NCBI GenBank assembly: GCA_963625535.1
Contig: CAVFUK010000136.1
Span: 1-7,834, forward strand
Direction: 5' to 3'
Length of the DNA stretch: 7,834 nucleotides
Origin: Phocaeicola_A sp963625535
GTDB taxonomy: Bacteria > Bacteroidota > Bacteroidia > Bacteroidales > Bacteroidaceae
Shown piece by piece: positions 5,268-7,834 of the stretch. Numbering within the stretch: the stretch's first letter is position 1; the number at the start of each line of letters is the position of its first letter. The notes under the pieces were generated by a model that was given only the letters and a program-made list of their open reading frames with translations, had not been told where the DNA came from and searched no databases. The position numbers were made by a program, and so were the translations under genes.

Positions 5268-7142
5268 TCACTCTGCCGCTGTGAAGGTGAACCTTGTGTC
5301 GCTCCAGAAGCCCGTCAGTGTGGCAGCGGTCTTTTGAGCATCCACCGTGGTGTAGAGCGTAGTGCTCAAGTGCACGGTGAGGGCGCTGACGCTGAAAACA
5401 TTTCCTGCGGTAAGCTCTTCATTGATCGGGCTCGGCAGGTCGGTGCAGGCGGTCAGATAGAGGTCTGTCAGACTGCTGCAGCCGGCGAATGCACTACCTT
5501 TGATGGTCAAGGAATTTCCCAAGTAGTATACCGTTTTCAGGTTGGTGCAATCGTTAAAGAGGAGTTCTGACAGTGTCCCTACGCCTGCGGGTATCGTGAT
5601 TGCCGTGAGTCCTGTGCAGCCTTCGAAGGGTCGATTGCCAAAGCCCGTCAGACTATTGGGCAGCGTGATGCTCTTCAGCGAGGTGCATTGGACGAAGGCG
5701 TACCCATCTATATATGTCAAACTCTCGGGCAGCGTGACGCTCGTGAGCGAGGAGCACCAGGCGAATGCGTATGTTCCTATTTGGGTGACACCATATTGCA
5801 GGGTGACGCTCTTCAGCGCGGTGCAACTTGCGAAGCAGTCGCCGGCGACAGAGGTCTGTTTTTGGGGCATGATGATCTCTTCCAACGTGGTGTTGCAGAT
5901 GGTCGTATTATTGTCCTCATATCTGAACGCTATGTTGTTGAGGTCGTAACCTTCCGCCGCATAGGCGTTTGTCAGGTCCAGTGTCTTCACGGTCTTGTTG
6001 TTCACCAGGGTGGTGATGTCGCTGGCGTTTATCGGTCCCGCAATCTTCAGCTTCCCGTCGCTGCTGAGGGCTTCGGCTATGGAGGCCTCCGTCACTTGGC
6101 CGCCGGCTGTGACGGTGAGTGTGCCTGTGTGGATTTCGGTCATCACTCCACAGTTGTGGCTTTCCCGTGTGCCCCAGTCGTCCACGCTCACGGAGGTCAG
6201 CGTCAGCGCGTCGCCGTGCAGCCTTAGGTTCAGCGTGTATTGCGTGTTGGAGACGAGCGTCTCCACTCTCACCGACTTCCAGTTGTAGACCTTGCCGTCC
6301 GATGTCTCGAAGCCTATGCCGAGCTCGCCTAGGGCTATCTCCTGCGGCATTACTAGGGCCTCATACTCAGCCGTGGCGGCTTTGCCGGCAGCGGCGTCGG
6401 CCTGTGTGAAACCTGCCGGGCAGGCGGTGATGACCGTGGCGTCAGTGTTGGCGGCGTCCGCCCATGTGGGGGTAGTGAGGGCGGTGGAGGCGTTGGGGTC
6501 GGAGAAGGTGCACGTGCGTGTGAGCTTCGTTCCGCTCACCTCTAGCTTCGTGAGCGGGCTCTGGGTGTCGGTGTTGTCCTTGCCCAGGTCCACCACCACG
6601 CGTATCTTGGCTGTGAGGTGGATGAGGCTCACCGTAATGCCGTCGGTCGATGGCTTGGTGTCGGTGGTCAGCTGCATCAGGTGGTCGCAGGCTTTCAGCT
6701 TGTCGGCGTCGCTTTGGTCGGCGCTGATGGTCACGTCGGCGGAGGTCTCAGCCTTGCCGGACGTTGGGCTGCGGAAGTCGAACGTGGCGGCGGTCACCTT
6801 CACGTCGTTGCCGTCGCCAGCCCAGTACATGGGCAGTGCCGTGGCTCCGGTGGCGTCCTTGGGGTCGAACGATTCCCATGTGCCGCTGTTGCTCTTCATC
6901 TGCGCGAAGTAGCTATATTTGTCGTTCTTCGGGTTCGTTATCTGCAGGTAAAACTCGGTGGGCTTGTTGTCGCTGTCGTAGCCCGCTTTGGTGGAAAGTC
7001 CGGCCACTAAGGTGTTCACGCGGATGGGTGTGCCTTCGGCCACGAAGTCCGATGAGTTCTCGTTGTTGGAGCAGCCTGCGGCCGTCAGTGCCAGCAGTGC
7101 GCCGATGGCCCACGATTTTGTGGAAGCTATTGAATTCTTCAT
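5268..7142 (-). CDS. Fimbrillin-like / BspA leucine-rich-repeat surface lipoprotein (upstream copy)
   Basis: A 624-residue predicted outer-membrane lipoprotein, probably a cell-surface adhesin; target unknown. The signal has a positively charged start, a hydrophobic core at about 11-21 and lipobox TAAGC with Cys24. Residues about 33-325 resemble the Mfa-like fimbrillin domain (FVAEGTPIRVN, LSTKAGY, LPMYWAGD, LIHLTAKIRVVVDLG). The C-terminal part holds six BspA/TpLRR-type units of exactly 23 residues, starting at Cys440, 463, 486, 509, 532 and 555, with pattern C-x-x-L-x-x-[IV]-x-L-x(5)-[IL]. A closing segment, GFWSDTRFTF, matches GLWSQSYIIF of the neighbour. The start is chosen at 7142 because it gives a complete SPII signal and lies about 50 bases after the predicted transcription start. 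It is the first gene of the pair. No fimbrial tip or anchor genes (Mfa2-5 type) are in the window, so polymerisation into fimbriae is not supported. GC is about 53% in its repeat region (60-base samples at 5461 and 5761). Confidence 0.9.
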   Translation of the reverse strand: MKNSIASTKSWAIGALLALTAAGCSNNENSSDFVAEGTPIRVNTLVAGLSTKAGYDSDNKPTEFYLQITNPKNDKYSYFAQMKSNSGTWESFDPKDATGATALPMYWAGDGNDVKVTAATFDFRSPTSGKAETSADVTISADQSDADKLKACDHLMQLTTDTKPSTDGITVSLIHLTAKIRVVVDLGKDNTDTQSPLTKLEVSGTKLTRTCTFSDPNASTALTTPTWADAANTDATVITACPAGFTQADAAAGKAATAEYEALVMPQEIALGELGIGFETSDGKVYNWKSVRVETLVSNTQYTLNLRLHGDALTLTSVSVDDWGTRESHNCGVMTEIHTGTLTVTAGGQVTEASIAEALSSDGKLKIAGPINASDITTLVNNKTVKTLDLTNAYAAEGYDLNNIAFRYEDNNTTICNTTLEEIIMPQKQTSVAGDCFASCTALKSVTLQYGVTQIGTYAFAWCSSLTSVTLPESLTYIDGYAFVQCTSLKSITLPNSLTGFGNRPFEGCTGLTAITIPAGVGTLSELLFNDCTNLKTVYYLGNSLTIKGSAFAGCSSLTDLYLTACTDLPSPINEELTAGNVFSVSALTVHLSTTLYTTVDAQKTAATLTGFWSDTRFTFTAAE

Positions 7143-7157
7143 TTGTCTGTGTGTTTT

Positions 7158-7176
7158 GCCGAACGTAGCGCTCGGC
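7158..7176 (-). other. Hairpin in the 5' leader of the adhesin operon
   Basis: On the minus strand GCCGAGCG (7176-7169), loop CTA, then CGTTCGGC (7165-7158) forms an 8-pair stem including one G-U pair, ending 15 bases before the ATG at 7142. It has no U tract, so it is not a terminator. It could affect translation or mRNA stability; that is inference. Confidence 0.4.
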
Positions 7177-7197
7177 CCGTTTATTTAATCTATTGTG

Positions 7198-7229
7198 CGA
7201 AGATACGTATTCCATTTCATACCGCCAAG
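7198..7229 (-). promoter_or_regulatory. Promoter of the adhesin operon
   Basis: On the minus strand TATCTTCG (7205-7198) matches TAnnTTTG at all but one fixed position. CTTGG (7229-7225) provides a TTG -33 element 20 bases upstream. Transcription would start near 7190, leaving a leader of about 48 bases that contains the 7158-7176 hairpin. No inverted repeats flank it, so there is no sign of an invertible promoter. Confidence 0.6.
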
Positions 7230-7300
7230 AGATTCCGGGTGATTTTCAACGCCGTGGGGTGAATTTCGTAGGAAGAGCCTCTGCCTTCCAAAACTTTATT

Positions 7301-7308
7301 TACCTTTG
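7301..7308 (+). promoter_or_regulatory. Isolated TAnnTTTG box on the plus strand
   Basis: TACCTTTG matches the Bacteroidetes -7 consensus exactly, on the opposite strand to all large genes and 27 bases before the ATG of a 30-codon ORF. No TTG or TTTG is found at the right distance upstream (around 7278-7282), so this is a half-supported promoter. Confidence 0.35.
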
Positions 7309-7335
7309 CCTTGTGATCAAATAATCCGCTGAGCG

Positions 7336-7428
7336 ATGGAGGTTTCGTTCAAGTATTTGCCGGAGTTCGCCAAGCGGGCAAAGGCTTTCATCGCGAGCCT
7401 TGTAGAGGAGGTGAGGGGCGAGCGTTGA
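7336..7428 (+). CDS. Possible 30-residue ORF, perhaps the start of a decayed gene
   Basis: ATG at 7336 opens a 30-codon frame ending at TGA 7426-7428. The peptide runs MEVSFKYLPEFAKRAKAF and then IASLVEEVRGER. Its first half loosely resembles the beginning of RelE/ParE-family toxins (a beta strand, then x-E-F-x-K-R-x-K-x-L), but those proteins are about 90-110 residues and I could not find a convincing continuation in the other two frames. Support is limited to the TACCTTTG box upstream and this weak resemblance. It could be a remnant of a toxin gene, a genuine small protein, or chance. Confidence 0.2.
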   Translation: MEVSFKYLPEFAKRAKAFIASLVEEVRGER

Positions 7429-7834
7429 ATCCGCTTCTTCTCCTTCCGATTTGATGAAATAGGCGTTGATTTCGCCTCTTGAGACGCTAAAACGCACCGT
7501 TAACCCTCGATTTTAACATAGTATAAATCCGGTCCTCAGAAGGGGGTGTCTGACGTGTAGGTGACATTTACGATGGCATTTCGGGGCTTTTGGAGGGTTC
7601 ATTTGGCTCGATATTTGGCCTTTTAGGGTGTTAACCGCAGCATCTGATATTGCTGAAGGGGGTCCATTCTTCGATTGTTAACGATGTAATGTGCTGCTTT
7701 ATAGGTGGTTAAGTGTATATGGGATGAAAATGTTAACAGTCGGAATATCAAATATCAGATATCAGTTATATTTTTAGGGTATACTATCTTTTCTTGGGTT
7801 TTTCTCTTTCTTTACTCTTCTATTATTATATTAT
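7429..7834. other. Non-coding, increasingly AT-rich stretch with GTTAAC palindromes
   Basis: No ORF of convincing length or family is seen on either strand. GTTAAC occurs at 7499-7504, 7630-7635, 7677-7682 and 7732-7737, with further TTAAC at 7513-7517. GAAGGGGGT occurs twice (7539-7547 and 7655-7663). The last 100 bases are strongly AT-rich and end in a pyrimidine-rich run then TATTATTATATTAT. This is probably the regulatory or untranslated region of a gene beyond the right edge. Confidence 0.5.
7745..7765. repeat. Three tandem copies of a 7-base unit (ATATCAR)
   Basis: ATATCAA, ATATCAG and ATATCAG follow each other without a gap, immediately before an A/T-rich segment. Short tandem repeats like this can vary in copy number or form a protein-binding array; nothing else supports a function. 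Confidence 0.6.

Noticed and set aside
7143..7300. Invertible promoter, as often seen for Bacteroidales surface genes
   Set aside because: I looked for inverted repeats flanking the adhesin promoter and found none; no invertase gene is in the window.
7300..7497. Minus-strand ORF of 65 codons
   Set aside because: It needs a GTG start, has no recognisable family or promoter, and overlaps the equally weak plus-strand ORF; its length is unremarkable for chance.
7531..7552. Hairpin TCAGA-N8-TCTGA
   Set aside because: Only five pairs with an 8-base loop and no U tract, so it is expected by chance in a region of this size.
7573..7626. Plus-strand 17-codon ORF (MAFRGFWRVHLARYLAF)
   Set aside because: Too short to support without conservation, and no promoter box at a suitable distance.

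Overview
The window looks like chromosomal DNA from a member of the Bacteroidales, most plausibly a Prevotella-type gut, rumen or oral species; the genus is inference. The evidence is three minus-strand promoters of the Bacteroidetes form (TAnnTTTG, with TTTG or TTG about 20 bases upstream), lipoproteins with short SPII signals, fimbrillin (Mfa-like) and BspA-type leucine-rich-repeat domains, and xylan-degrading GH10 and GH43 enzymes with Bacteroidetes architecture. All four large genes lie on the minus strand, so the window is best read from right to left.

The right end (7143-7834) has no convincing large gene. It holds the promoter and 5' leader of the first adhesin gene, a possible 30-codon plus-strand ORF behind a TAnnTTTG box, and then an increasingly AT-rich stretch with a cluster of GTTAAC palindromes and a short tandem repeat. 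Next come two paralogous surface lipoprotein genes (7142-5268 and 5207-3357), 60 bases apart. Each encodes a lipoprotein signal, an N-terminal fimbrillin-like domain and six C-terminal BspA-type repeats. They probably form one operon, closed by a strong intrinsic terminator at 3254-3292. The downstream copy has a run of nine G immediately after its lipidated cysteine, a classic layout for phase variation, and its repeat half is visibly more AT-rich than the rest, suggesting a swapped domain.

The 490-base gap between the adhesins and the xylan genes is densely organised. It has a fully consensus promoter (3208-3239) firing into a hairpin with a U-rich tail (a candidate small RNA or attenuated leader), three GTTACA direct repeats 20-21 bases apart, and a second promoter (2898-2929) just ahead of the GH43 gene.

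The left end encodes a xylan-degrading pair: a secreted GH43 beta-xylosidase/arabinofuranosidase-like enzyme (2868-1144) followed 35 bases later by a GH10 endo-xylanase lipoprotein (1108 to the window edge, missing only its extreme C-terminus). The GH10 enzyme would cut the xylan backbone and the GH43 enzyme would trim the oligosaccharides. No SusC/SusD transporter or regulator gene is inside the window. The terminator and separate promoter suggest that the adhesin pair and the xylanase pair are independent transcription units.
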